Positions 16,235-25,644 are shown, numbered from the stretch's first letter. The stretch: DNA of 64,000 bases from Actinomyces capricornis (GCF_019974135.1 NZ_AP025017.1:310001-374000); one strand, 5' to 3'. Numbers and translations: made by a program. The notes: generated by a model not told the origin, from the sequence alone.

Positions 16235-18811
16235 ATGCCCGGTCAGAACCTGACCCGCGACGAGGCCGTCGCACGCGCCGCCACCGTCACCACCACCAGC
16301 TACGACGTCGTCCTGGACCTCACGCGCGGCGAGCAGACCTTCAGCTCCACCACCACCGCGCGCTTCAGCGCCACCCCCGGCGGCTCCACCTTCATCGACC
16401 TCATCGCCGAGGAGGTCCACCGCATCGTCCTCAACGGCCGCGTCCTGGACCCCCAGGAGGTCTACGCCGACTCGCGCATCGCCCTGGAGGACTTGGCGCA
16501 GGACAACGTGCTCGTCGTGGAGGCCGACTGCTCCTACATGCACACCGGTGAGGGGCTCCACCGCTTCACCGACCCCGCCGACGGCCAGACCTACCTCTAC
16601 ACCCAGTTCGAGGTGCCCGACTCCCGCCGCGTCTACGCCGTCTTCGAGCAGCCCGACCTCAAAGCCTCCTTCACCTTCACCGTCACCGTCCCGCGCCCCT
16701 GGACCGTCCTGTCCAACTCCCCCACGCCCGAGCCCACCGACGCCGGGCCGGAGGCCCACACCTTCGCCTTCGCCCCCACCGAGCGCATGAGCTCCTACAT
16801 CACCGCGATCGTGGCCGGGCCGTACGAGGGGGTCAGGGACGAGTACGTGGCCGACGACGGCCGCGTCATCCCCCTGGGCGTCTACTGCCGCGCCAGCCTG
16901 ACCCAGCACATGGATTCGGCCGAGATCCTGGAGATCACCAAGAAGGGCTTCGCCTACTACGAGGAGCTGTTCGGCACCCCCTACGCCTTCACCAAGTACG
17001 ACCAGATCTTCGTGCCCGAGTTCAATGCCGGGGCCATGGAGAACGCCGGCTGCGTGACCCACCGCGATGACTACATCTTCCGCTCCCGGCCGGTTGAGGC
17101 CCGCGTGGAGCGGCGCGCCGTGACGATCCTCCACGAGCTGGCCCACATGTGGTTCGGCGACATGGTGACGATGAAGTGGTGGAACGACCTGTGGCTCAAC
17201 GAGTCCTTCGCCGAGTACACCTCCACCCTGGCCACCGCCGAGACCACGCGCTGGTCGGATGCCTGGACCACCTTCCAGACCATTGAGAAGGGCTGGGCCT
17301 ACAACCAGGACCAGCTCTCCTCCACCCACCCCGTGGCCGCCGAGATCAACGACCTGCACGACGTCGAGGTCAACTTCGACGGCATCACCTATGCCAAGGG
17401 CGCCTCGGTGCTGGCCGCCCTCGTGGGCTACGTGGGCCGGGAGAACTTCTTCACCGGGATCAAGAACTACCTGGCCGCCCACGCCTACGCCAACGCCGAG
17501 CTGACCGACCTGCTGGCCGAGCTCGAGGCCGTCTCGGGACGCGACCTGTCGGCCTGGACCCGGGTCTGGCTCCAGGAGGCGGGGGTGACCACGCTGCGCA
17601 CCGAGCTCGCGCTCACCGACGGGCTGGTCTCCCAGGCCGCCATCCGCCAGGAGATCCCCGAGGGCTCCCCGGCCTCGCTGCGCCCCCACCGCGTGGTCCT
17701 GGGCCTCTACAGCCTCACCGGCCAGGGCGAGCAGGCCCGCCTGGAGCGCACCGGGCGCGTGGAGCTCGACGTCGACGGCGAACTGACACCGGTGCCCCAG
17801 CTGGTCGGCTCGCCCCGCCCTGACGTCGTCGTCCTCAACGACGAGGACCTCACCTACGCCAAGGCCCGCCTCGATGAGGACTCCCTGCGCCTGGGCCTGG
17901 AGCACATCGAGGCCTTCACCGACTCCCTGCCGCGCTCGGTGGTGCTGGCCTCGGCCTGGGACATGGTCCGCGACGGCGAGCTGGCCTCCTCGCGGTTCAT
18001 CCAGGCGGCCCTGCGCGCCCTGGAGGTCGAGGAGCACTCCTCGGTGCTCCAGGGGCTGCTCAGCCGGATCGCCACCTGCCTGTCGGCCTACCTGCCCCCG
18101 CAGCGGCGCCGCGAGCTGGCCGCCCCCACCGCCCAGGGCCTGCTGGACCTGGCCCGTGCGGCCCGGCCCGGCAGCGACAAGCAGCTCCAGCTCGTGCGCG
18201 CCGTGGCCGCCCACGCCACGACCCCCGACCAGCTCGAGGCGGTGGCCGGCATCCTGGAGGGCACGGCGGTGCTGGAGGGCCTGGCCGTGGACCAGGACCT
18301 GCGCTGGGAGCTGCTCATCGGCCTGGTGGCCGCCGGGCGCTACGGCCAGGAGCAGATCGAGGCCGAGGCCGAGCGGGATGTGACCACCACGGGTCGCGAG
18401 CGCGCCGCCGAGGCCCGGGCCTCCATCCCCACCCCCCAGGCCAAGGAGGCCACGTGGCGCGAGCTGGTGGACAACGCCTCCATGCCCAATGAGACGCAGG
18501 TGCGCGTCCTGCGGGGCCTGACCAATGTGGGGCGCAGCCCCGAGCTGCTCGTCCCCTACATCGCCGAGTACGTGCGCGAGGCCGAGGGGATCTGGGAGTC
18601 GCGGACCTTCCACATGGCCGAGAACCTGCTCAGCGGTCTGTGGTCCTCGGCCACGGTGGGCCTGGAGGGGGCCGACCCCATCGGCGCGCTGCGCGCCTGG
18701 CTGTCCGAGCACGAGCAGGCGCCGGCCGCGCTGCGTCGCACCGTGCGCGAGAATCTGGATGCGGCTGAGCGCACGGCCAGGGCCCAGCAGGCGGAGACGG
18801 AGCTGCGGTGA
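16235..18811 (+). CDS. pepN: Aminopeptidase N (M1 family)
   Basis: An 858-residue M1 zinc aminopeptidase. The exopeptidase motif GAMEN is at 266-270. The zinc site HELAH is at 300-304, with the third ligand E near 323 in WLNESFAEY. The C-terminal ERAP1-like helical domain starts near residue 540. This domain order and length match the actinobacterial PepN that trims peptides in the cytoplasm. The ATG at 16235 is preceded by GAGGAG. Translation of the PTS gene that follows is coupled by a GTGA overlap at the stop codon. Confidence 0.96.
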   Translation: MPGQNLTRDEAVARAATVTTTSYDVVLDLTRGEQTFSSTTTARFSATPGGSTFIDLIAEEVHRIVLNGRVLDPQEVYADSRIALEDLAQDNVLVVEADCSYMHTGEGLHRFTDPADGQTYLYTQFEVPDSRRVYAVFEQPDLKASFTFTVTVPRPWTVLSNSPTPEPTDAGPEAHTFAFAPTERMSSYITAIVAGPYEGVRDEYVADDGRVIPLGVYCRASLTQHMDSAEILEITKKGFAYYEELFGTPYAFTKYDQIFVPEFNAGAMENAGCVTHRDDYIFRSRPVEARVERRAVTILHELAHMWFGDMVTMKWWNDLWLNESFAEYTSTLATAETTRWSDAWTTFQTIEKGWAYNQDQLSSTHPVAAEINDLHDVEVNFDGITYAKGASVLAALVGYVGRENFFTGIKNYLAAHAYANAELTDLLAELEAVSGRDLSAWTRVWLQEAGVTTLRTELALTDGLVSQAAIRQEIPEGSPASLRPHRVVLGLYSLTGQGEQARLERTGRVELDVDGELTPVPQLVGSPRPDVVVLNDEDLTYAKARLDEDSLRLGLEHIEAFTDSLPRSVVLASAWDMVRDGELASSRFIQAALRALEVEEHSSVLQGLLSRIATCLSAYLPPQRRRELAAPTAQGLLDLARAARPGSDKQLQLVRAVAAHATTPDQLEAVAGILEGTAVLEGLAVDQDLRWELLIGLVAAGRYGQEQIEAEAERDVTTTGRERAAEARASIPTPQAKEATWRELVDNASMPNETQVRVLRGLTNVGRSPELLVPYIAEYVREAEGIWESRTFHMAENLLSGLWSSATVGLEGADPIGALRAWLSEHEQAPAALRRTVRENLDAAERTARAQQAETELR

Positions 18812-19266
18812 GCCTGAGCATCCTGGCGCCCGTGAGCGGCGTGGTGGTGGGCATCGCCGAGGTCCCCGATCCGGTCTTCTCCGGCCGTCTCCTGGGACCG
18901 GGCCTGGCCATCGCGCCCGAGCGGGCGCCGGGATGCTCCCCGGCCCTGGCACCAGTGGGAGGCGCCGTCTCCTCCCTCCACCCCCATGCCTTCGTCATCA
19001 CCGCTCCCGATGGGCGCGAGGTCCTGGTCCACCTGGGCCTGGAGACGGTGGGGCTGGAGGGCCGGCACTTCGAGGTCCTGGCCCACCGCGGTCAGGAGGT
19101 CGAGGCGGGCCGACCGGTGGTCTCCTGGTCCCCGGCGGCGGTGGAGGCCGCGGGTCTTAACCCGATCGTGCCCCTGGTGGCCTTGGGTGGTCGGGAGCGC
19201 GACCTGAGCCTGCCCGGACCGGGAACGCGGGTCCGGGCGGGCCAGGCCCTGCTGCGCTGGGGCTAG
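18808..19266 (+). CDS. PTS glucose-type EIIA component
   Basis: A 152-residue soluble EIIA of the Glc (Crr) family. Active-site histidines are H60 (in HPHAF) and H75 (in EVLVHLGLETVGL); H75 is the expected phosphorylation site. The N-terminal APVSGVVVGIAEVPDPVFSGRLLGPGLAI is diagnostic. It receives phosphate from HPr and passes it to an EIIB. It starts with a GTG that overlaps the pepN stop by 4 bases. Separate EIIB and EI genes lie a few kilobases away (21719, 22198), so this region groups soluble PTS parts. No EIIC is in the window. Confidence 0.93.
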   Translation: MSLSILAPVSGVVVGIAEVPDPVFSGRLLGPGLAIAPERAPGCSPALAPVGGAVSSLHPHAFVITAPDGREVLVHLGLETVGLEGRHFEVLAHRGQEVEAGRPVVSWSPAAVEAAGLNPIVPLVALGGRERDLSLPGPGTRVRAGQALLRWG

Positions 19267-19283
19267 GAGCCGGGAGCCCGGCG

Positions 19284-21446
19284 CTAGGAGCGCAGGTCGA
19301 TCTCCTCGCGCACGGCGGCCAGCAGGCTGCCCAGGCGGACATTGCCGGGCAGGTCCTCGACCAGGACCACCTCGCCGGCACCGTCGGCCAGCGGGATCTT
19401 CCAGTTGGGGTACTCCTCATCGGTGCCGGGCTGGTTCTGGGTGCGGCGCTCGCCGACGCCGTCGACCAGGGCCACACCCACCAGGGCCGAGGGGGTGCGC
19501 ACCACGTAGCGGTGGAGGGCCTCGACGATCTCGCGCTCGGTGGGGCTCTCCCCCAGCAGGCCGTGCTCGCGCAGCCGCACGATCATGCGATCGCGCTCCA
19601 GGCGGGCCTCGGCGCGCACCTGGTCCACGGGCTCGCTCAACAGGCCCAGGCGCTCGCGCAGCTCGACGTGCTCGTCGGCCAGGTAACCGGCGGTGGGGGG
19701 CAGGTCGTGGGTGTTGACGGTGGACAGGGCCAGGTGGCGGTAGACCTCGGGCTGGAGGGGCCAGCCGTCGTGCTGCTTCTCGAACCACAGGACACTGGTG
19801 CCCAGCACCCCCCGGCTGGCCAGGTACTCCCGGGCCCACGGCTCAACGGTGCCCAGGTCCTCGCCGATGATGGTGGCGCCGGCCCGGTAGGCCTCCAGGA
19901 GCACGACGCCGACCATGGCCTCGTGGTCGTAGCGCACGTAGGCCCCGGCGTCGGCGCCCAGGCCCTCGGGGATCCACCACAGGCGGAACAGGCCGATGAT
20001 GTGGTCCACCCGCAGCGCCCCGGCGTGGCGCAGCACGTAGCGCACGACCTCGCGCAGGGGCGCATAGGCGGACTCGGCCAGGTGCTCGGGGCTCCACGGC
20101 GGCTGGGACCAGTTCTGCCCCTGCTGGTTGTACATGTCCGGCGGGGCGCCCACCGTGACTCCCGGGGCGAAGGCCTGCGGGTCGGACCACACGTCGGCCC
20201 CCCGCGGGTGGACGCCCACGGCCAGGTCCCCCATGATGCCCAGGGCCATCCCCGACTCCAGGGCGGTGGCCTGGGCGCGGGCGAGCTGCTCGTCGACGAT
20301 CCACTGCAGCCAGGCGTAGAAGTCGATGCGCTCGGCCAGGCTGTGGGCCTCATTGGCCACGTAGGCGGAGTCGGCGTCGTGCAGCGTGGAGGGCCACTCC
20401 TCCAGGGGGCCGTACTTCTCGGTCAGGGCACTCCACAGGGCGAAGCGCTCCAGGCCCTCGCCCTGCTCGGCCCTGAAGCGCTCGAAGTCGCGCTGGCGCG
20501 AGTAGGAGCGGCCCACGGCGAAGATGACCTCCAGGGCCTCCCGCTTGGCCTTCCACACCGCGTCGCGGTCGATGGGCTCGGTATCCAGGTTGGTCTCCTG
20601 GACCTCCTCGACCGCCCACTGCACCAGGGAGCGGCGCGGCCCGGACAGGCGCGAGACCTCCAGGATGTTCTCGGGGCGGATGTAGATGGGGTTGATGAAG
20701 CGGCGGGTGACCGGCAGGTAGGGCGAGGGGGTCATGGCCCCCGCCGGCTCGGCGGCGTGCAGGGGGTTGATGAGCAGGAAGTCGGCACCCTCATCGCCCA
20801 GGAAGCTGACCAGCTCGGTGAGGTCGTCGGCGTCGCCCACTCCCCAGGACTGGCGCGAGCGCACGGAGTAGAGCTGGGCCATGGCGCCCCAGCCGCGGCC
20901 GCCCAGGGACTCGGGCAGCTCCAGGCGCTCGGGGGTCACGGCCAGCGCGGCGGTGGCGGTGGTGGCGGCCTGGCCGCGGGCGGGGCCGACCTGGGCGACC
21001 AGCGTGTGCCAGCCCAGGGGCAGGTCGCCGGGGAGGTTGAAGGAGGCCCGGCCGCGCAGGACCCCATCGACCTGTCGGGGCACGGTGAAGTCCTCGGTCT
21101 GGAGCAGCGTTCTCTCGCCCCCGCCCTCCAGGCGCACGCGCAGGCTCACCGAGGCACCGTCGGGCAGGTGGACGACGACGCCGGAGGGCGTCCCGGCCCG
21201 CATGACCACCGTGGGGGGCAGGGTGCGCCGCCAGGGGGCGATGTCGTGCTCCTTGAGGGCCTCCTCGATCTCCTCCTCGTCGCGGGCCTTGACGCCCAGG
21301 GCGGCCAGGACTGCCACGAGGGTGGCGCGCCTGGGCGAGGCGAGCCTGCCGTGGTAGTCCCAGTACTCGGTGGAGACTCCGTGGACCTCCGCCAGGTGCT
21401 TGAGGCTTTCAGAAGCCGGGATGTGGTCGTCGTTGATCTCAGTCAT
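19284..21446 (-). CDS. malQ: 4-alpha-glucanotransferase (amylomaltase)
   Basis: A 720-residue GH77 enzyme that transfers alpha-1,4-glucan segments in maltose and glycogen metabolism. The N-terminal extension of about 160 residues is usual in actinobacterial MalQ. The catalytic barrel begins near QLYSVRSRQSWGVGDADDL. The nucleophile region is LRVDHIIGLFRLWW, the acid/base region is IIGEDLGTV, and NTHDLPPTAGY is the third acidic motif. The start is the ATG at 21446. Upstream, about 140 bases away, is a quasi-palindrome resembling LacI-family (MalR-like) operators. It is convergent with the EIIA gene (17 bases between stops). Confidence 0.95.
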   Translation of the reverse strand: MTEINDDHIPASESLKHLAEVHGVSTEYWDYHGRLASPRRATLVAVLAALGVKARDEEEIEEALKEHDIAPWRRTLPPTVVMRAGTPSGVVVHLPDGASVSLRVRLEGGGERTLLQTEDFTVPRQVDGVLRGRASFNLPGDLPLGWHTLVAQVGPARGQAATTATAALAVTPERLELPESLGGRGWGAMAQLYSVRSRQSWGVGDADDLTELVSFLGDEGADFLLINPLHAAEPAGAMTPSPYLPVTRRFINPIYIRPENILEVSRLSGPRRSLVQWAVEEVQETNLDTEPIDRDAVWKAKREALEVIFAVGRSYSRQRDFERFRAEQGEGLERFALWSALTEKYGPLEEWPSTLHDADSAYVANEAHSLAERIDFYAWLQWIVDEQLARAQATALESGMALGIMGDLAVGVHPRGADVWSDPQAFAPGVTVGAPPDMYNQQGQNWSQPPWSPEHLAESAYAPLREVVRYVLRHAGALRVDHIIGLFRLWWIPEGLGADAGAYVRYDHEAMVGVVLLEAYRAGATIIGEDLGTVEPWAREYLASRGVLGTSVLWFEKQHDGWPLQPEVYRHLALSTVNTHDLPPTAGYLADEHVELRERLGLLSEPVDQVRAEARLERDRMIVRLREHGLLGESPTEREIVEALHRYVVRTPSALVGVALVDGVGERRTQNQPGTDEEYPNWKIPLADGAGEVVLVEDLPGNVRLGSLLAAVREEIDLRS

Positions 21447-21583
21447 GTGCTTGGGCCAGCCTTGCCGTTTGCAGTTGTGCGCGGGAGGCCGGGGCCAGCC
21501 CGCAGGGATGGGGCGCGTGGTGCCGTGCCCACGTGTGCCTCGCCGTCCGGGGGCGACGCTGCCGAGCGCTGGGCGATCCATGC

Positions 21584-21605
21584 GTTGCAGCAAAGTTTGC
21601 ACAAC
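21584..21605. promoter_or_regulatory. Quasi-palindrome upstream of malQ, possible LacI/MalR-family operator
   Basis: A 22-base near-palindrome with arms GTTG..GCAAA and TTTGC..CAAC around a central G. The core GCAAA-N-TTTGC resembles operators of LacI-family sugar regulators such as MalR. It lies between malQ and EIIB, about 140 bases upstream of the malQ start. No regulator gene is adjacent. This is pattern recognition only. Confidence 0.35.
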
Positions 21606-21718
21606 GGGTGGGGTCCTGGTCCACTCCGCCGCGCCCCGGGGCGCCATCCGTGGTGGGCCCGGCCCGGAGCGCCTCAGGTCCGCGCCACACGGGCCCGCCC
21701 GGCGCCGGGCCCCTGGCC

Positions 21719-21946
21719 TCAGAGCTTGGCGATCTGCGAGGCCAGGTCATCGGCCGTCGGGCCGACGACGACCTGGACGACGCTGCCCGAGCGCACGACC
21801 CCGAAGGCGCCGGCGGCGCGCAGGGCCTCCTCCTCGACCTTGTCCTGGTCCGCCACCTCCACGCGCAGGCGGGTGATGCAGGGCTCCAGGTCGACGATGT
21901 TCTCCTGACCGCCCAGTCCGGCGATGATCTGTGCTGCCTTACTCAT
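21719..21946 (-). CDS. PTS glucose/sucrose-type EIIB component (stand-alone)
   Basis: A 75-residue soluble EIIB domain. The phospho-accepting cysteine is C23 in ENIVDLEPCITRLRVEV, the hallmark of the Glc-type EIIB. The protein is only the domain, without EIIC. In most PTS this domain is fused to EIIC, but a separate small IIB is common in Actinobacteria. It would take phosphate from the EIIA at 18808-19266. It is divergent from ptsI with a 251-base shared upstream region. Confidence 0.93.
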   Translation of the reverse strand: MSKAAQIIAGLGGQENIVDLEPCITRLRVEVADQDKVEEEALRAAGAFGVVRSGSVVQVVVGPTADDLASQIAKL

Positions 21947-22197
21947 GAAAACTCCTCGTGCTCATGTCCTCCGGCCGCCCTCCGGCGCCGGCGGTGCCGG
22001 GAGGCGGGAGCGGGGACGGTTCGGGACCAGTCGTGCTCGTCATCACTTTATCTCAGGTCCCGACCCGGGAGGCTTCGCTGTGAGTGCAGCGTCAACCACC
22101 GTGCAAGATTTATTCCCCTGGCGGAATGCCCTCGGATGGGGTGCAGGCAGGGCACAATGAGCGCTGATCCCGTATCGCCTCCGATGAGGAGCACGCA

Positions 22198-23895
22198 ATG
22201 AGCGCGTCAGACGTCACCCCTACCACCCTCGCAGGCATCGGCGTGAGCCCCGGCCTGGTCGCCGGGCCTGTCGCCCGCATGGCGCCGTCGATTCCCGAGC
22301 CCGAGATCGCGACTCTGCCCTCCGATACCGACCTGGAGAAGGAGTGCGAGCGCATCGCCGAGGCGGCGCAGCGGGTCAAGAAGGGCCTGGAGCTGTCCGC
22401 GGCCGAGGCCAAGGCCGAGGCCCGCACCCTGCTGGAGACCACCGCTCAGATGGCCGCCGACCCCACGTTGACCTCCTCGGCCCAGGCGATGGTGCGCGAG
22501 CGCCGCCTGGTCCCGGCGCGCGCCGTGTGGGAGGCGGCCGGCACCCTGGCCTCCATGCTGGAGTCCCTGGGCGGCTACATGGCCGAGCGCACCCGCGACG
22601 TCGCCGATGTGCGCGACCGCATCGTGGCGGTGCTCACCGACTCCCCCATGCCGGGCATCCCCCGCCTGCCCGAGCCCTTCGTGCTGGTGGCCGAGGACCT
22701 GGCGCCCGCCGACACCGCCCTGCTGGATCCCGAGAAGGTCGTGGCCTTCATCACCTCCGAGGGCGGGCCCACCTCCCACACCGCGATCCTCGCCCGCGCC
22801 CTGGGCATGCCCGCGATCGTGGGCACCGGTGAGGAGGTCACCGACGCCCTGTCCGACGGCGACATCGTCCTGGTGGACGGCACCAAGGGAACCATCACCC
22901 TCAACCCCTCCGAGGACGCCCTGCGCCGTGCCAAGGAGCTGGCGGCCCGGGTGCGCGTGTTCAACGGCGACGGCGCCACCAAGGACGGCCGCGAGGTCCA
23001 GCTGCTGGCCAATGTCGGGGACGCCGCCGGTGCGCGCAGCGCCGCCGAGGCCGGCGCCATGGGCATCGGCCTGTTCCGCACCGAGTTCTGCTTCCTGGAC
23101 CAGCCCGAGGAGCCCACGGTCGAGGCGCAGGTGGAGGCCTACACCGGGGTACTGGCCGCCTTCCCGGGCAAGAAGGTCGTGGTGCGGACCCTGGACGCCG
23201 GGGCCGACAAGCCCCTGCCCTTCCTCACTGACGCCACGGAGGCCAACCCGGCCCTGGGCGTGCGCGCCTACCGCACTACCCGCCGTGACCCCGATGTGCT
23301 GGACCACCAGCTCGAGGCCCTGGCCAAGGCCGAGGCCGCCACGGAGGCCAAGGTGTGGGTGATGGCCCCCATGATCTCCACCACCGAGGAGGCCCGGGCC
23401 TTCACCGAGAAGGCCCGCTCCTACGGCCTGCAGACCGCCGGCATGATGATCGAGGTGCCCTCGGCCGCGCTCATGGCCGACAAGCTCTTCGAGCACGCCG
23501 ACTTCGCCTCCATCGGCACCAATGACCTCACCCAGTACGTCATGGCCGCCGACCGCCTGCTGTCCTCCCTGGCCGACCTGTCCACGGCCTGGCAGCCCGC
23601 CGTGCTGCGGCTCATCGCCGCCGCCTGTGAGGGCTCGACGCACCGCAGCCGCCCGGTGGGCGTGTGCGGTGAGGCCGCCGCCGATCCTGCCCTGGCCACG
23701 GTGCTCGTGGGCCTGGGCGTGGCCTCCCTGTCGATGACGGCGCGCGCCCTGCCCGATGTCGACGCCGTGCTGAAGTCGGTGACCTTCGCCGAGTGCCAGG
23801 AGCTGGCGCGCCTCGCCGTGGACTCCCCCACCGCCGAGGACGCCCGCGAGGCCGTCCGCTCCAGGCTGGCGATCCTGGAGGAGCTCGGCCTGTGA
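22198..23895 (+). CDS. ptsI: PTS enzyme I (PEP-protein phosphotransferase)
   Basis: A 565-residue EI that starts the PTS chain by taking phosphate from PEP and passing it to HPr. The phosphorylated His is H194 in GGPTSHTAILARALGMPA. The PEP-binding C-terminal barrel has GIGLFRTEFCFL, the signature Arg-rich RTLDAGADKPLPF, and MIEVPSAALMADKLFEHADFASIGTNDLTQY. A Cys in VGVCGEAAADP is the expected proton donor. Start ATG with GAGGAG upstream. The thioesterase gene overlaps its stop by 4 bases (GTGA). HPr is not in the window. Confidence 0.96.
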   Translation: MSASDVTPTTLAGIGVSPGLVAGPVARMAPSIPEPEIATLPSDTDLEKECERIAEAAQRVKKGLELSAAEAKAEARTLLETTAQMAADPTLTSSAQAMVRERRLVPARAVWEAAGTLASMLESLGGYMAERTRDVADVRDRIVAVLTDSPMPGIPRLPEPFVLVAEDLAPADTALLDPEKVVAFITSEGGPTSHTAILARALGMPAIVGTGEEVTDALSDGDIVLVDGTKGTITLNPSEDALRRAKELAARVRVFNGDGATKDGREVQLLANVGDAAGARSAAEAGAMGIGLFRTEFCFLDQPEEPTVEAQVEAYTGVLAAFPGKKVVVRTLDAGADKPLPFLTDATEANPALGVRAYRTTRRDPDVLDHQLEALAKAEAATEAKVWVMAPMISTTEEARAFTEKARSYGLQTAGMMIEVPSAALMADKLFEHADFASIGTNDLTQYVMAADRLLSSLADLSTAWQPAVLRLIAAACEGSTHRSRPVGVCGEAAADPALATVLVGLGVASLSMTARALPDVDAVLKSVTFAECQELARLAVDSPTAEDAREAVRSRLAILEELGL

Positions 23896-24857
23896 CGATT
23901 CCCTATCCCGTCCCCAGCATCGCTCAGGAGCCACTCGGCTCAGTCGCCAGGATCCTGAACCTCGATGCCGGGGGCGGGAGGGATGAGTTCACCGCCTCCT
24001 CCCTGCCCCAGCTCTCAGGCCGCGTCTACGGCGGGCAGGTGGTGGCCCAGGGCCTGCTGGCGGCCGCTGCCACGGTGCCCGACGACGGTGACGGCGAGCG
24101 CCTGCCGCACTCGGTGCACGCCTACTTCATGCGGGGCGGGCGCCTGGAGGAGCCCATCACCTTCCGGGTCGAGCGCCTGCACGATGGGCGCTCCTTCTCC
24201 CAGCGCCGCACCACGGCCTCCCAGGCGGGGGTGGAGATCCTGAGCATGATCTCCTCCTACCAGGAGGAGCAGGAGGGCAGCGATGTACAGCTGGAGGCGC
24301 CCGAGGTGCCGGGTCCCGAGGAGCTGACCAGCGCCCTGGAGATCTTCCGGACCATCGATCACCCGGTGGCCAAGTTCCTGGGGCGCACCGCGGCCTTCGA
24401 CATCAAGCATGTGGAGGGCAACCTCTACCTGCGGCCCGCTCCTGAGCCCTCCAGTACCCAGCACCTGTGGATGCGTGCCCGCGGCCCCGTGCCCGCGGAG
24501 GCCTCCCAGACGGTGCACCGGGCCCTGCTGACCTACGTGTGCGACCAGGTGATGCTGGAGCCGGTGCTGCGCAGCCAGGGGCTGTGCTGGCGCAGCCAGG
24601 GCCTGAGCCTGGCCAGCCTGGATCACGCCCAGTGGTTCCACCGGGATGTCAATGTGGGCGAGTGGCTGCTCTTCGCCCAGGACTCCCCCAGCTCCCAGGG
24701 CGGGCGCGGGCTGGGCCGGGCCCGGGTCTACGACGCCCAGGGCCGCCTGGTGTGCACCATCGCCCAGGAGGGCATGGTGCGCATGCCCCGGGACGATGGC
24801 GGCGCGGACCACGGCTCGGGCCGCTGGCAGGTGCGCCTCGACGGCGAGGCCGGCTGA
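23892..24857 (+). CDS. tesB: Acyl-CoA thioesterase II (TesB-type)
   Basis: A 321-residue protein with two tandem hot-dog domains. The first has VYGGQVVAQGLLAAAATVP and HSVHAYFMRGG. The second has SLDHAQWFHRD (catalytic Asp region) and DSPSSQGGRGLGRARVYDAQGRLV, the usual Ser/Thr and Gln positions of TesB. It hydrolyses acyl-CoA to fatty acid and CoA. It starts with a GTG at 23892 overlapping the ptsI stop, so it is translationally coupled to ptsI, although no metabolic link is obvious. The frame is open further upstream, but inside ptsI. Confidence 0.93.
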   Translation: MTIPYPVPSIAQEPLGSVARILNLDAGGGRDEFTASSLPQLSGRVYGGQVVAQGLLAAAATVPDDGDGERLPHSVHAYFMRGGRLEEPITFRVERLHDGRSFSQRRTTASQAGVEILSMISSYQEEQEGSDVQLEAPEVPGPEELTSALEIFRTIDHPVAKFLGRTAAFDIKHVEGNLYLRPAPEPSSTQHLWMRARGPVPAEASQTVHRALLTYVCDQVMLEPVLRSQGLCWRSQGLSLASLDHAQWFHRDVNVGEWLLFAQDSPSSQGGRGLGRARVYDAQGRLVCTIAQEGMVRMPRDDGGADHGSGRWQVRLDGEAG

Positions 24858-24944
24858 GAGCACGCTCCTCTGCACCGGGCCCGGACCGGTCGATGGCGGG
24901 CGGGGAGGCGGAAGGCAGTCCCCCACCGGTACTCCGACCTCAGG

Positions 24945-25337
24945 TCACCACAGGGTTCTGAGCCCTGGAAGCGCATCAAAGGCCGAATCGGCTGTGATGA
25001 GGACCAGTGACTCCCTGATCGCCTGTGCTGCCAGCATCCGGTCGAACGGGTCGCGGTGGTCCCACTCGAGCTGGCAGCCGAGACGGGCATCGCCCCAGCC
25101 GATCGGCAGCACCTGTGCTCCGAGCCGGGCCACGTGGTCCTCAAGAGCATCGAGCCACGGCCCCGCACCGGGCAGCTTGCCTATACGGTGCTTCGTGAAC
25201 AGCTCCCAAGCGCTCGCCGTGGAGACCACCAGGAGGCTCTCCCGCTCCCGCAGCACCTCAAAGGCGCGCTCACCGAGGCGAGAGGGCTCATGGATGGCCC
25301 ATAGGAGGGCGTGGGTATCGAGCAGGTAGCCGCTCAC
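24945..25337 (-). CDS. PIN-domain toxin (VapC-like)
   Basis: A 130-residue PIN ribonuclease of the Phd-associated type. It begins YLLDTHALLWAIHEPSRLG, with the first acidic residue at D7. The family's E is in STASAWELFTKHRIGKL, and the later acidic residues are in RDPFDRMLAAQAI and TADSAF. These form the usual quartet of acidic metal-binding residues. Its start overlaps the antitoxin stop by 4 bases. The pair is encoded as an antitoxin-toxin operon on the minus strand. Target RNA is unknown. Confidence 0.92.
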   Translation of the reverse strand: MSGYLLDTHALLWAIHEPSRLGERAFEVLRERESLLVVSTASAWELFTKHRIGKLPGAGPWLDALEDHVARLGAQVLPIGWGDARLGCQLEWDHRDPFDRMLAAQAIRESLVLITADSAFDALPGLRTLW

Positions 25338-25558
25338 TCCCCCTCCCAGGCGCTGAGCTCCTCCGGGGGCAGTTCATCGAAGAACGAGTCGGGCAATCGG
25401 TAGCCGCCGAAGCCGAGCTCCCGCTCGCCAGTGCGAGCGGGAACGAGTCGCGCAATGGTCTGCGGCCCTCGGGCAATACTGATCGTGGCGCCGCGCTCGA
25501 CCTCCGCCAGCAGCGAGGACAGGTGGGTCTTGGCCTCCTGCACCTTCACCGTTCTCAT
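25334..25558 (-). CDS. Phd/YefM-family antitoxin
   Basis: A 74-residue antitoxin that starts MRTVKVQEAKTHLSSLLAEVERGATISIARGPQTIARLVP, the classic Phd/YefM DNA-binding fold. The C-terminus (GYRLPDSFFDELPPEELSAWEGE) is acidic and should bind the toxin. It is the first gene of the pair and probably autoregulates through sites upstream of 25558. The operon stands alone, next to a perfect inverted repeat and the 77-bp repeats, in the accessory-looking section 25-30 kb. Confidence 0.92.
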   Translation of the reverse strand: MRTVKVQEAKTHLSSLLAEVERGATISIARGPQTIARLVPARTGERELGFGGYRLPDSFFDELPPEELSAWEGE

Positions 25559-25644
25559 GAAGCCATTCTCCCCACCTGGCTACCCTTGGTCAACCAGCCT
25601 GACCAGCATCAGGCCCGCAGGGCCTCCGCGGAGGGCTCGTAGCG

